Source: an uncultured Clostridia bacterium (GTDB lineage Bacteria > Bacillota > Clostridia > Christensenellales > Borkfalkiaceae). From it: 37,702 bases of DNA. Under the pieces are notes generated by a model. It worked only from the letters and a program-made list of their open reading frames with translations. It did no database searches and was not told where the DNA came from. Shown piece by piece: positions 17,297 through 25,597 of this stretch. Location of the stretch: assembly GCA_947625605.1 (NCBI GenBank), contig CANQOY010000012.1, forward strand, positions 1 to 37,702. Direction: 5' to 3'. The position numbers and the translations under genes were made by a program. The first letter of the stretch is position 1, and every line of letters starts with the position of its first letter.

Positions 17297-17325
17297 ATTA
17301 TACTATATTTTTCCAACACTTTCAA
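17297..17325 (-). promoter_or_regulatory. Promoter of the glycogen operon
   Basis: Minus-strand TTGAAA (17320-17325) and TATAAT (17297-17302) with a 17-bp spacer, giving a leader of roughly 30 nt that carries the glgB ribosome binding site. No catabolite-responsive element or other operator was evident by eye. Confidence 0.88.
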
Positions 17326-17389
17326 TACCCGAAAGCAATTTTTTCGCGCTTTTCGGAAAGTTTTTCTCCGCCCGCAAAAGGACAAAAGA

Positions 17390-17413
17390 TTACCCCGCCT
17401 TCGGGCAGGGTAA
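17390..17413 (-). terminator. Terminator after the small membrane protein gene
   Basis: A 10-bp stem (TTACCCTGCC with GGCGGGGTAA on the minus strand, one T-G pair) with a CGAA loop, followed by TCTTTTGTCCTTTT. It shields the glycogen promoter from read-through. Confidence 0.75.
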
Positions 17414-17417
17414 CCGG

Positions 17418-17633
17418 TCATTCTTCCTTGTTTTCCGCATCTTGCTCCTGCTTATGCTCTGCTTGCGCATTGTCCTCTTGCGCCTCGGGCGGATCGGGCA
17501 TGGGCGCCTGCGTTTGCTCCTGCGCCTCCTTGCGGGATCTGCGCAGCTTCATCTGTGTCGAGACGGCTCTCACGATGGTGATGATCATTACGGCGACGGC
17601 CGCCACGAAGAAACAGATGATCAGAATATTCAA
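17418..17633 (-). CDS. Small single-pass membrane protein with acidic Gln/Glu-rich tail
   Basis: About 71 residues: one N-terminal transmembrane helix (NILIICFFVAAVAVMIITIV), a short basic stretch (KLRRSRKE) and a low-complexity tail rich in Gln, Glu, Ala and Pro. By the positive-inside rule the tail is cytoplasmic. I chose a TTG start because GGAGGGGAG lies 2 nt before it; an ATG five codons upstream has no ribosome binding site but would also be in frame (76 residues). A good promoter (TTGACT, 17 bp, TATCAT) precedes it. Monocistronic between murC and the glycogen operon. No family recognised. Confidence 0.65.
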   Translation of the reverse strand: MNILIICFFVAAVAVMIITIVRAVSTQMKLRRSRKEAQEQTQAPMPDPPEAQEDNAQAEHKQEQDAENKEE

Positions 17634-17662
17634 GGCTCCCCTCCGCATCCGTGTTTTTCAAA

Positions 17663-17691
17663 ATGATAGCATATTTTTCGGAGGAAGTCAA
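17663..17691 (-). promoter_or_regulatory. Promoter of the small membrane protein gene
   Basis: Minus-strand TTGACT (17686-17691) and TATCAT (17663-17668) with a 17-bp spacer; the expected transcription start leaves room for the GGAGGGG ribosome binding site before the TTG start. Confidence 0.7.
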
Positions 17692-17704
17692 GGAAATGCG
17701 GCCG

Positions 17705-19048
17705 TCATTCGTGAGTTTTGCGCGCCTCGGGCGGCGTATTTTCGTCGAGGATGCTCTCTGCGATCTCGTAGATATCCCCCGCCCCGAGCACGAGGATCAG
17801 GTCGTCTTTGTGCGGCCGTTCCGCAAGCCGCTGACGAAGTTTTTCCGGGCTCTGCACATAGCGCGCCTCGGGGAGCCTGCTCGCGAGCGCGGCCGCGCTC
17901 CCCGCAAAATCGTAGGCCTCCCTTGCGGAATAGGTCGTATAGATGATGGGCGACTCGGCGCGGCGGAGCACCTCGGTAAATTCGCGCATGAAGTCCCGCG
18001 TGCGGGTGTAGGTATGCGGCTGAAAGACGACGCGCACCGTCCCCCGACACAGCTTTTCCGCCGTGGAGAGGGTGGCCGCAAGTTCGCGCGGGTGGTGCGC
18101 ATAGTCGCAGACCACGGGCATGCCCGCGATCGTTCCCACCGCTTCGAAGCGGCGCCGTACCCCGCAGAATTCCTCCAATCCCCGCTTGATCTCCTCGCCC
18201 GTGAAGCCCGCAAGGCGCGCGGCGGCAAAGGCGGCGAGGGCGTTATAGACGTGCACTTTCCCCACCGCATGCAGGCGGACGCGCACGACGGGAACGTCCT
18301 TTTCCGTTATGGTAAAGGAGTATTCCTCCCGATCGGAGACGAGCCGTTCCGCGCGGATATCGCCCGCGTACAGGCCGAAAGAGAGCGTATGCGGAAGGGT
18401 GCGCGCACGCGGATCGTCCGCATTCACCACGACGGACCGCGCCTGCCCCGCAAAGGTCGCATACGCTCCGAAGAGCTCCTCCTCGTCGCGGTAGCAGTCG
18501 GTGTGGTCGCGGTCGCAGTTCAGGATCACGGCAATGTCGCTGTGCAGCGCCAGAAAACTCCGCTGAAATTCGCACGCTTCGGTGACGAAGAACTCCTTTC
18601 CCGCGGAGAAGTAGTTGCCGAGCAAGATGTCCTCCCCGCCGATATGGCAGGCAAAGGGTGCGCCGTTTGCGCGGAGGATGTGCGCGAGCATGCAGGAGCA
18701 CGTCGTCTTTCCGTGGCATCCCGCAACCGAAAGGACGTGCGAATATTCCTCCGCGACCCTTCCGAGCAGTTCCGCCCGCGTCAGAAAGCGTTTTCCCGCC
18801 GATTTTGCCGCGGCCAGCTGCGGGTGAGAAAAATCCACGGCCCCGGTATAGACGACGAGATCTTCCGCGATCTCCTCCTCTTCTCCGATATGGACGGGGA
18901 TCCCCCTTTCTCTCAACAGACGCGTAAAACGTCCCTCCTGCCTGTCGCTGCCGCGCACACGGACGCCCGAATCCTTCAAAAGGAGCGCAAGCGCGCTCAT
19001 ACTCACCCCGCCGATCCCGACGAAGTAACAGCCCGAAGAAAGAACCAT
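17705..19048 (-). CDS. murC: UDP-N-acetylmuramate--L-alanine ligase
   Basis: ATP-dependent ligase adding L-alanine to UDP-MurNAc, the first amino acid of the peptidoglycan stem. Motifs run in order: the UDP-binding loop FVGIGGVSMSALA (9-21), the ATP loop GCHGKTTC (110-117, catalytic K114), NCDRDHTDCY, KVHVYNALAA, GVRRRFE, CDYAHHP and QPHTYTRT. Length 447 is normal. MVLSSGCYFVG is the start that fits the family; upstream in-frame codons run back through the cold-shock terminator. No Shine-Dalgarno stands near this ATG, and a CCATAC/GTATGG inverted repeat overlaps it. It stands alone, not in a mur cluster. Confidence 0.93.
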   Translation of the reverse strand: MVLSSGCYFVGIGGVSMSALALLLKDSGVRVRGSDRQEGRFTRLLRERGIPVHIGEEEEIAEDLVVYTGAVDFSHPQLAAAKSAGKRFLTRAELLGRVAEEYSHVLSVAGCHGKTTCSCMLAHILRANGAPFACHIGGEDILLGNYFSAGKEFFVTEACEFQRSFLALHSDIAVILNCDRDHTDCYRDEEELFGAYATFAGQARSVVVNADDPRARTLPHTLSFGLYAGDIRAERLVSDREEYSFTITEKDVPVVRVRLHAVGKVHVYNALAAFAAARLAGFTGEEIKRGLEEFCGVRRRFEAVGTIAGMPVVCDYAHHPRELAATLSTAEKLCRGTVRVVFQPHTYTRTRDFMREFTEVLRRAESPIIYTTYSAREAYDFAGSAAALASRLPEARYVQSPEKLRQRLAERPHKDDLILVLGAGDIYEIAESILDENTPPEARKTHE

Positions 19049-19097
19049 ACAGTATCGTATGGGGCGGGAAAAAATTGTGTGATACCCCTTTTCGCGC

Positions 19098-19137
19098 AAA
19101 AAAAAGAACCGCAACGCGATGGCTGCGGATCTTTTTT
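19098..19137 (-). terminator. Terminator after the cold-shock gene
   Basis: The arms AAAAGATCCGCA and TGCGGTTCTTTT (minus strand, one mismatch) enclose a 10-nt loop and run into eight T. It separates the cold-shock gene from murC. Confidence 0.85.
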
Positions 19138-19144
19138 GGTTTTT

Positions 19145-19357
19145 TTAGGAAATCGGCACGACGTTGACGGCGCGAAGCTTTCCTGCATCCTTGGGATCGG
19201 GTTCGGTCTCGAACGTGACCTTCTGCCCCTCTTTCAAGGTGCGGAAACCCTCCGTCTGGATCGCGGAGAAGTGGACAAAAATGTCATCCCCGCCTTCGTC
19301 GTTGGAAATGAAGCCGTAGCCCTTCCCGTCATTGAACCACTTTACAGTTCCGTTCAC
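19145..19357 (-). CDS. Cold-shock domain RNA chaperone (Csp)
   Basis: A 70-residue single-stranded nucleic-acid-binding protein that melts RNA structure. RNP1 is KGYGFI (12-17) and RNP2 is DIFVHF (25-30); the N-terminus [17 protein letters not shown] is diagnostic. The start is GTG, with a full AGGAGG 7 nt upstream. A consensus promoter gives a leader of about 50 nt in which GTGC and GCAC flank a GGGC-AT-GCCC hairpin, a possible thermosensitive or regulatory 5' element. Monocistronic with its own terminator. Confidence 0.96.
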   Translation of the reverse strand: MNGTVKWFNDGKGYGFISNDEGGDDIFVHFSAIQTEGFRTLKEGQKVTFETEPDPKDAGKLRAVNVVPIS

Positions 19358-19404
19358 GGTATTACCTCCTATCGAGTGCCGGGCATGCCCGTTGCACTTC
19401 TCTT

Positions 19405-19433
19405 ATTATATCAGTGCGGTCCCCGCTTGTCAA
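19405..19433 (-). promoter_or_regulatory. Promoter of the cold-shock gene
   Basis: Minus-strand TTGACA (19428-19433) and TATAAT (19405-19410) with a 17-bp spacer, a perfect consensus pair. The leader between it and the GTG start contains a compact GC hairpin around 19376-19396. Confidence 0.9.
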
Positions 19434-19452
19434 TACCTCTTTCGGAAAAATT

Positions 19453-21267
19453 TTACAGTTTTTTCAGAGATTCTTCGAGATACCGCGTGCTCGCATTCGT
19501 AAACTTTGCGAGCTCTTCGGGCGTGAGTGCGCGGTAGTTCATCAGCGCAAGCAGCCAGATGTACTCCGCGGCGAGCTTCTGCGCCTCGCCCTCCGCCTCC
19601 TTCACGGCCTGCACGGCGGGCGCATTGAGATTGAGCACCAGCGTCATATCGGCGGGCGATTCCCCCATCCGGTAGAAGCTGTTCATCTCGGACATTCTGC
19701 GCATAAACTCGGAGACGTTCACCACGGCAGGTACGGCGGAATTTTTGAGTTTTTCCGTCTTTACCGCGACATGCTCCTCCTTCAAGAGGTCGGTGAAGAG
19801 GTCGATGAGCGCACGGTCCTCGTCGGAATCCTCTTTGAGCGCGCCCGCGATGTCTGCGTCGATGCGGAGGAAGCGCACGCGCGTGGGATTCTTGTACTCG
19901 ATATAGCTCAGGAAGTGAGGGTCGATGTATGCGTCGCACACGAGGGCGTCCAGCCCCGCCTCCTTAAACATTTGTATATACTGCGCCTGCTTGTTGACGT
20001 CGGAGACGTAGTAGACGGCCTCGGGCTCCTTGCCCTCCTTTGCGTCGTCTGCGGAGACCTCGGGCCCGAACGCGCTTTCGAGCGTCTTGTATTCTCCCGA
20101 AATGTTCTTGAAGATGATGATATCCTTGACTTTGGCGTAGAAATCCTCATCCTTGACCGCGCCGAATTTGACAAAGGTCGAGATGTCCTCCCACGCGTTT
20201 TCATATCTCTCCCGATCGTTCTTGTAGAGTTCGGTGAGCCTGTCGGCGACTTTCTTTGTGATATGCTTGGCGATCTTCTGCACCTGCCTGTCGTTTTGCA
20301 GGAAAGAGCGGGAGACGTTGAGCGGGATGTCGGGGCAGTCGATGACGCCGTTGAGGAGCATCAAAAATTCGGGAATGACTTCCTTGATGTTGTCTGCGAT
20401 ATACACCTGATTGCAGTAGAGCTTGACCTTGCCGCGTTCGAGTTCCACCTGCTTTTTCACCTTGGGGAAATAGAGGATCCCTTTCAGGCGGAAGGGATAT
20501 TCCATGTTGAGATGGATCCAGAAGAGCGGCTCGTTGTAATCCGAAAACGTTTCGCGGTAGAAGGTCTTATATTCCTCCTCCGTGCAATCCTTGGGCTGTT
20601 TGAGATAGAGCGGGACGGGCGTATTGACGGGCTTGTCCTCCTCCCCACCCTTGGGGTTGAGATAGATCTCATACGGCATGAACGAGCAGTACTTCTGCAA
20701 AAGTCCGCGGATGACGCCCTCTTTGAGGAACTCCTTTTCCTCCTCGGCGAGGTGCATGACGACGCGGGTGCCCCGCCCTTCTTTCTCGCAGGTGTCGATG
20801 GTATATGTGCTCTCGCCGTCCGATTCCCAGTGTACGGCGGGCGCGCCCTCGCGGTAGGAACGCGTGTAGATCTCGATATCGTCCGAGACCATATAGGCGG
20901 AATAAAAGCCGAGCCCGAAGTGGCCGATGATGCCCTCCCCGCCCGCTTTTTCATACTGTTCGAGGAAGTCTGCCGCGCCGGAGAAGGCGATCTGCGTAAT
21001 GTATTTTTCGACCTCTTCCTCCGTCATGCCGATCCCGTTGTCCTCTACGGTGAGCGTGCCCGCCGCTTCGTCCGTCGTCACGGTGATGCGGTACGCGCTC
21101 TCCTCCGCCGCTTCGCCGAGGGAGACGAGCTTCTTGTGCTTCGTGATCGCGTCCGAGGCGTTGGCGACGATCTCGCGGAGGAAGATATCCTTCTCCGAGT
21201 ACAGCCATTTCTTGATGATCGGCATCATATTTTCGCTGGAAATCTTGATATTGCCCTGTCTTGACAT
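19453..21267 (-). CDS. htpG: Molecular chaperone HtpG (Hsp90)
   Basis: ATP-dependent cytosolic chaperone. The GHKL ATPase motifs are NASDA (36-40), DNGIGM (76-81) and GHFGLGFYSAYMV (near 113); the middle-domain catalytic loop includes SRSFLQNDRQVQKIA. Its 604 residues agree with clostridial HtpG, whose N-terminus commonly reads GN-x-x-I-x-SEN...PIIKKWLYS as here. The ATG of MSRQGNI is supported by AAAGGAG 9 nt upstream; an in-frame ATG 18 codons earlier is not needed. Monocistronic, with a promoter partly inside the preceding terminator. No CIRCE element was seen. Confidence 0.96.
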   Translation of the reverse strand: MSRQGNIKISSENMMPIIKKWLYSEKDIFLREIVANASDAITKHKKLVSLGEAAEESAYRITVTTDEAAGTLTVEDNGIGMTEEEVEKYITQIAFSGAADFLEQYEKAGGEGIIGHFGLGFYSAYMVSDDIEIYTRSYREGAPAVHWESDGESTYTIDTCEKEGRGTRVVMHLAEEEKEFLKEGVIRGLLQKYCSFMPYEIYLNPKGGEEDKPVNTPVPLYLKQPKDCTEEEYKTFYRETFSDYNEPLFWIHLNMEYPFRLKGILYFPKVKKQVELERGKVKLYCNQVYIADNIKEVIPEFLMLLNGVIDCPDIPLNVSRSFLQNDRQVQKIAKHITKKVADRLTELYKNDRERYENAWEDISTFVKFGAVKDEDFYAKVKDIIIFKNISGEYKTLESAFGPEVSADDAKEGKEPEAVYYVSDVNKQAQYIQMFKEAGLDALVCDAYIDPHFLSYIEYKNPTRVRFLRIDADIAGALKEDSDEDRALIDLFTDLLKEEHVAVKTEKLKNSAVPAVVNVSEFMRRMSEMNSFYRMGESPADMTLVLNLNAPAVQAVKEAEGEAQKLAAEYIWLLALMNYRALTPEELAKFTNASTRYLEESLKKL

Positions 21268-21332
21268 CTTGTTTTCTCCTTTCATGCAGAGGACGCCCCG
21301 CCGCAGACGGGACGCTCCCACGTCTTTCTTAT

Positions 21333-21361
21333 TCTATATAAACAAAAAAATCCGCATTCAA
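21333..21361 (-). promoter_or_regulatory. Possible htpG promoter overlapping a terminator
   Basis: Minus-strand TTGAAT (21356-21361, in the loop of the upstream terminator) and TATAGA (21333-21338) with a 17-bp spacer; TATATA shifted by 2 bp is an alternative -10. The leader is about 60 nt. Confidence 0.45.
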
Positions 21362-21372
21362 GCGGATTTTTT
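21344..21372 (-). terminator. Terminator of the aroH::cmk-plsC-ispH::rpsA operon
   Basis: A perfect 11-bp stem (GCGGATTTTTT with AAAAAATCCGC) and a 6-nt loop, with T-runs on both strands; it lies 16 bp after the ispH::rpsA stop. Confidence 0.88.
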
Positions 21373-21388
21373 CGCAATTTCTCAAAAA

Positions 21389-23701
21389 TCAGTCCTCATC
21401 GTCATCGTCCTCGGCGAGGAGCTCGGAGATGGAGGCGCCGAAGCTCGTGCCCTCTCTCCATTCTCTGTATTCCTCTTCCTCTTCGGGGACGTTGGAGTTC
21501 CTGCGGTTGTTCTTTCTCACCTTCTGCGGCTTGTCCTCGCGCTCGGGACGGGGCTCGAATTCGGGACGAGGTTGAAGCGCCTTGATGGAGAGCGTGATCT
21601 TATGGTCTGCGGGGCTGAATGCGATGATCTTCGCGTCCACCTCTTCGCCGATGTTGAGCACGGAAGTGGGATTTTCAAGCCACTCGTGGGAGATCTGGGA
21701 GACGTGCACAAGGCCGTCGATGCCCTTTTCGATCTCGACGAACGCGCCGAACGGAACGATGCGGACGACTTTGCCGTGAACGATGTCGCCCTCCGCGTAC
21801 TTCTCGGCGGCGAGTTCCCACGGCTGGCGTTGAAGCTGCTTGTAGCCGATGGAGACCTTCTTGTTGTCGCGATCGACTTTGAGCACCTGGAACTCATAGC
21901 GCTTGCCGATTTCGAGGACGTCGGTCACCTCTTTGACGCCCGTCCACGAGAGGTCGGAGATGTGCGCCAGGCAATCGAATCCGTTGACGGAGACAAAGGC
22001 GCCGAAGCTCGTGATGCGCTCCACCTTGCCCTCCACGACGTCGCCGACCGCGATCGAGGAGAAGAAGCTCTCTTCCTTTGCGGCCTTCGCGGCCTCGCGC
22101 TCCGCACGCTCTGCTTCGAGAACGGTGCGCTGGGAAGCGATGATCTCCTTTCTGCGCCCGCCCTCCGTGCGGAACTCGATGAGTTTGAGGCGCAAGTTCT
22201 TGCCCTTGTATTTTTCAAGGTCCTGCACGAAGCCGATGCGGATCTCTCTGCGGGGCACGAATACGAGATAGGTGCCGAGTTCCGCGGTGAGGCCGCCCTT
22301 ATTGGTGCCCGTGCAGACGACGGAGAATTCCTTGCCCGCCTTGATATCTTCGAGCATGGCCTCCTCTTCTTTGAGCTTTCTGACAAGTTTCTGGGAAAGC
22401 TGCGTGGGGCTGACCGCGGTGACCATCACCTCGATCTCTTCGCCCGCCTTCGCCTTTTCCTCATATACTTTGCGGTCGTATGTTTCGCAGTCGAGCTCGG
22501 ACTTGGGAATCTTGTTTTCGAGCTTGCCTTTCCCGGAGACGAAGATCTCCTCATCCGTCGCGGAGACGATACGGACCTTGATGATCTGGCCCTTTCTGTA
22601 CCGCTCTTCCTTGTCGATATCTTCGAGGACCTGCCGCATTGCGGAGTTGGCCTGCGCGGCGGGCGCCGCCTCGTGCGTCTCGACGGGAGCAGCCTCCGCG
22701 GGCTCTTCCGCAGGCGCCGCCTCGGGCTCGGCATCCGTGCTCACGGCTGCTTCGGGCTCGGCGGGTTCGGCCACAGCTTCGGGGGCCTCGACGGGCCTTT
22801 CGGCTTCGACCTCGACAGCCTCAACGGCCGGCGTTGCTTCGACGGGTGTTTCGTTCTCCTGTACTTCCGCGTTGTTTTCCACCATTTTGAAAAGAACCTC
22901 CTGAGTCAGCCATTCGGGTGTGCTCGCCCCTGCAATCACGCCGACCCTACCAAAAAATTTTATTGTTTCGTATTTGAAATCGTCTGCCGAACGGATGCGC
23001 AAGACTTGCGCGCCGCAGGCGGACGCGATTTCCGCAAGTTGCCCGGCGTTGCTGCTCGAAAGCCCGCCGACCACCAAAACAGCGTCGGACGCGCGCGCGA
23101 TACGCTCTGCGTCCCTCTGTCTCTCAGCAGTAGTATAACAAATCGTGGAAAAAATCTCAACTGTTTTCGGGCACTGTTTTCGAAGATTTTCCGAAATTCT
23201 TGAAAATATTTTCGATGAAAAGGTCGTTTGCGCCACAAAAACGACGTTTTTTCCGCGAAAAGAAGAGAGATCTTCCTCCTCGGACGAGACGACGAAGGCC
23301 TCCCCTCGGCACCAGCCGAGCAGTCCGCGCACCTCGGGATGATGTCTGTCCCCCGCGATGAGAACGGTCTTCCCCTCTTCGCCCGCCCACCTTACGATCT
23401 CCTGCGTGCGGCGGACGAACGCGCAGGTGCAGTCGATCACCTCGATCCCGCGCGCGGCGCATGCTTCATAGACCTCCCTGCCCACCCCGTGGGAACGGAT
23501 GAGCAGGCGCGCGCCGCCCGGGACCTCTTCGGGGCTCTCCACCGTGACGATCCCCCGCTCCCTGATGCGGCGGACGACCTCTTCGTTGTGGATGAGTTCG
23601 CCGAGCGCATAGGTGTGCTCCGCGGGGACGGAGAGCGCGGTATCCACGGCGCGGCGGACGCCCGCGCAAAAACCTTTATAACGGGAGACGAGGACTTTCA
23701 C
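21389..23701 (-). CDS. ispH: Fusion: 4-hydroxy-3-methylbut-2-enyl diphosphate reductase (IspH) with ribosomal protein S1
   Basis: The N-terminal part (1-272) is IspH, the last enzyme of the MEP isoprenoid pathway, a [4Fe-4S] protein: cluster cysteines C12 (GFCAGVRRA), C93 (DCTCAFV) and C188 (STICYTT), with substrate histidines in LIHN and RSHGV. A low-complexity Glu/Ala/Pro/Val linker (about 280-350) leads to four S1-type OB domains, the last two most canonical (SFGAFVSVNGFDCLAHIS and PFGAFVEIEKGIDGLVHVS), then an acidic tail. The IspH-S1 fusion is a known clostridial arrangement and serves as the ribosomal S1 protein. The GTG start overlaps the plsC stop by 4 nt (GTGA). 770 residues. Confidence 0.95.
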   Translation of the reverse strand: MKVLVSRYKGFCAGVRRAVDTALSVPAEHTYALGELIHNEEVVRRIRERGIVTVESPEEVPGGARLLIRSHGVGREVYEACAARGIEVIDCTCAFVRRTQEIVRWAGEEGKTVLIAGDRHHPEVRGLLGWCRGEAFVVSSEEEDLSSFRGKNVVFVAQTTFSSKIFSRISENLRKQCPKTVEIFSTICYTTAERQRDAERIARASDAVLVVGGLSSSNAGQLAEIASACGAQVLRIRSADDFKYETIKFFGRVGVIAGASTPEWLTQEVLFKMVENNAEVQENETPVEATPAVEAVEVEAERPVEAPEAVAEPAEPEAAVSTDAEPEAAPAEEPAEAAPVETHEAAPAAQANSAMRQVLEDIDKEERYRKGQIIKVRIVSATDEEIFVSGKGKLENKIPKSELDCETYDRKVYEEKAKAGEEIEVMVTAVSPTQLSQKLVRKLKEEEAMLEDIKAGKEFSVVCTGTNKGGLTAELGTYLVFVPRREIRIGFVQDLEKYKGKNLRLKLIEFRTEGGRRKEIIASQRTVLEAERAEREAAKAAKEESFFSSIAVGDVVEGKVERITSFGAFVSVNGFDCLAHISDLSWTGVKEVTDVLEIGKRYEFQVLKVDRDNKKVSIGYKQLQRQPWELAAEKYAEGDIVHGKVVRIVPFGAFVEIEKGIDGLVHVSQISHEWLENPTSVLNIGEEVDAKIIAFSPADHKITLSIKALQPRPEFEPRPEREDKPQKVRKNNRRNSNVPEEEEEYREWREGTSFGASISELLAEDDDDED

Positions 23702-24474
23702 TGTTTGCCCTTCTTTTTTCGCGAAGCGCGGAAGTTTTCGCGCAGTTCGTACATCTTTTGCCTGAGATATTCGTCCGCCTCCGCATAATCTTCGGGGGAG
23801 AGCTTTCTGTCATAATATTGGGTGAGCTCGATGGGCTCGCCGAATACGACGTGCGTCAGGCGGAAAGGGCGCGGCTTGCGGTCGCTCACGAAGAGGATGA
23901 CGGGCGATTTGGTGCGGATCGCGAAGAGCGCGGCGCCGCCGTGGAAGGGAAGAAATTCGTCGTCCTCCCGCTTGTTGCGCGTTCCCTCAGGGAACATGCA
24001 GATCTTCTCCTGCGCTTTGAGCACGCGGAGCGCGTCCATCACCGCACGCGCATCCGTTCCGTCCCGCGCGACGCCGATCGCACCGATGTGCACGCCCCAT
24101 TTCCAGAGGATGGGCGCCTCCAAGACGGACTGTTTACAGATATAGTGTATCCCCTCCCACGTCGTTTGCAGGGGGTAAAACACGTCGAACATGCTGTAAT
24201 GGTTGCCCACAAAGAGGCAGGCGCCCTTTTCCGCCTTGGTATGGCCGTGCAGACGGTAGGGATAGATCAAAAAATGGATCGGCGTGAGGAGGATTTTGAG
24301 GAAGATCATAAAGGGCATGTAGTGCTTGCCCTTTTTATTGGGCGGAAAGAGCCGCGGATTTTTGTTCGCGTTCAGCCTCTTTTGCCTCGTCCGCTCCCTT
24401 TTTTGCGCCTTTTTCTCCGCACGGGTGAGCTTTCGGGGCGCCTCGTCGGGGACGCAAGTCTGTTCCTGCGGCAT
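23698..24474 (-). CDS. plsC: 1-acyl-sn-glycerol-3-phosphate acyltransferase
   Basis: Membrane-bound enzyme that makes phosphatidic acid from lysophosphatidic acid. The catalytic NHxxxxD motif is NHYSMFD (91-97), and the substrate-binding motif is FPEGTR (161-166). A hydrophobic segment (about 54-72) anchors the protein. Before it lies a 50-residue Lys/Arg-rich leader that is not part of the family fold; no better-supported internal start was found, so the extension may be real. The ATG shares one base with the cmk stop (TGATG), and the stop overlaps the ispH start, so all three are translationally coupled. cmk-plsC-ispH is a common clostridial gene order. Confidence 0.93.
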   Translation of the reverse strand: MPQEQTCVPDEAPRKLTRAEKKAQKRERTRQKRLNANKNPRLFPPNKKGKHYMPFMIFLKILLTPIHFLIYPYRLHGHTKAEKGACLFVGNHYSMFDVFYPLQTTWEGIHYICKQSVLEAPILWKWGVHIGAIGVARDGTDARAVMDALRVLKAQEKICMFPEGTRNKREDDEFLPFHGGAALFAIRTKSPVILFVSDRKPRPFRLTHVVFGEPIELTQYYDRKLSPEDYAEADEYLRQKMYELRENFRASRKKKGKQ

Positions 24475-25481
24475 CAGATCCTCTCCCGCATCTTATTTTT
24501 CAGGAATGCGACGACCTCTTCGATCGTCATATCCGAAGTGTCCACGAGGATCGCGTCCTCGGCCTGTTTGAGCGGCGCGACGGCCCTCCCCGCATCCTGT
24601 GCGTCGCGGCGGACGATCTCCTCTTTGAGTTCCGCAAAGTCCACGCTCAGCCCCTTGGCCACGAGTTCGTCGTAGCGGCGCCTTGCGCGCACCTCGGGAG
24701 ACGCTGTGAGGAAGAACTTGAAGTCGGCGTCGGGAAGGACGAACGTGCCGATGTCGCGGCCGTCGAGCACGCACGACATCCTGTGGGCGATCTCCCTCTG
24801 CTTTTCTGCCATGTGCAGACGCACGCTGGGGTGTTTGGAAACGGCGGAGGCCGCCATGGAGACGTGCGGAAGGCGGATCTCCACGGAGACGTCCTTGCCG
24901 TCCAAAAGTGTTATCTGCTTTCCGTCCGCAAATTCCACGCCGATCGTCGCGGGCCCGAGAATATCGAGCACGGCGCGCTCGTCCTCAACGTCCACGCCCG
25001 CTTGAAGCACTTTCAAAGCGCACGCACGGTACATCGCCCCCGTATCGAGGTGCAGGATCCCGAACTCCTTTGCGAGGAGCTCCGCGACGGTGGATTTGCC
25101 GCTTCCCGCAGGCCCGTCGATCGCGATATTGTAGATCGTCGTCAGATCCTTTCTGAGCACCTTTGCCTCGCGGAGATAGATATGGCGGGGAAGGATGTCT
25201 TTCTGGACGAACAGCATGACGCGGATGCACAGCGGAAGCCCGCCCTCGATATCCGGCTCCATCGCGGAAAAGAGCGAAGCGCTCACGAATCCCGCCTCTC
25301 TCGCCGCCGCGGCGGGATAATAGGAATGGATATCCGATGTCGAAGAGAACACGATGCTCATGATCTCGTCCCGAATGAGCCCGTTGCAATTTACGATCTG
25401 ATCCAAAAGTTCCTTGACGGCGCGGCGGATCTCCTCTTTCTCATCCTTGGCGATCGTCGTCGCACCTCGAATCACAACCAT
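24474..25481 (-). CDS. cmk: Fusion: AroH-type chorismate mutase with cytidylate kinase
   Basis: Two complete domains in 335 residues. Residues 1-113 are an AroH-class (trimeric, Bacillus-type) chorismate mutase: VIRGATT with R5, E75 in MEPDIEGG, R87 in CIRVMLF and Y102 in IYLREAKVLRKDL align with the B. subtilis active-site residues Arg7, Glu78, Arg90 and Tyr108. Residues 117-335 are (d)CMP kinase: P-loop GPAGSGKST (123-131), HLDTGAMYRA, VLDGRDIGT and a RRRYDEL lid. Only three residues separate the domains, with no stop between them. The ATG has GGGAG 9 nt upstream, and a possible -10 (TATAAT) lies about 30 nt upstream. First gene of the plsC-ispH::rpsA operon. It links aromatic amino acid and pyrimidine nucleotide metabolism in one polypeptide; the two activities need not be functionally related. 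Confidence 0.93.
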   Translation of the reverse strand: MVVIRGATTIAKDEKEEIRRAVKELLDQIVNCNGLIRDEIMSIVFSSTSDIHSYYPAAAAREAGFVSASLFSAMEPDIEGGLPLCIRVMLFVQKDILPRHIYLREAKVLRKDLTTIYNIAIDGPAGSGKSTVAELLAKEFGILHLDTGAMYRACALKVLQAGVDVEDERAVLDILGPATIGVEFADGKQITLLDGKDVSVEIRLPHVSMAASAVSKHPSVRLHMAEKQREIAHRMSCVLDGRDIGTFVLPDADFKFFLTASPEVRARRRYDELVAKGLSVDFAELKEEIVRRDAQDAGRAVAPLKQAEDAILVDTSDMTIEEVVAFLKNKMRERI

Positions 25482-25571
25482 ATATCATCACTCCCGCAAG
25501 AATTTTTTAGCCATTATATCAAAAACTTGAACGCATGCCGCAGAATTACAGAGAATTGAGCGGAATTTCAA

Positions 25572-25593
25572 ATAGTATGTCACACATAGTAGT
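25572..25593 (-). repeat. Dispersed palindromic repeat, copy C
   Basis: Minus-strand CTACTATGTGTGACATACTAT, beginning 4-5 bp after the stop codon of the HI0933-family gene. It matches the copy A core GTGACATACTAT exactly and contains the TATGT/ACATA inverted repeat. It lies between that gene and the promoter region of aroH::cmk. Confidence 0.65.
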
Positions 25594-25597
25594 CCAA

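Noticed and set aside
17651-19537. 628-codon plus-strand frame opposite murC and the cold-shock gene
   Set aside because: It crosses a terminator, promoters and two genes on the other strand; composition artefact.
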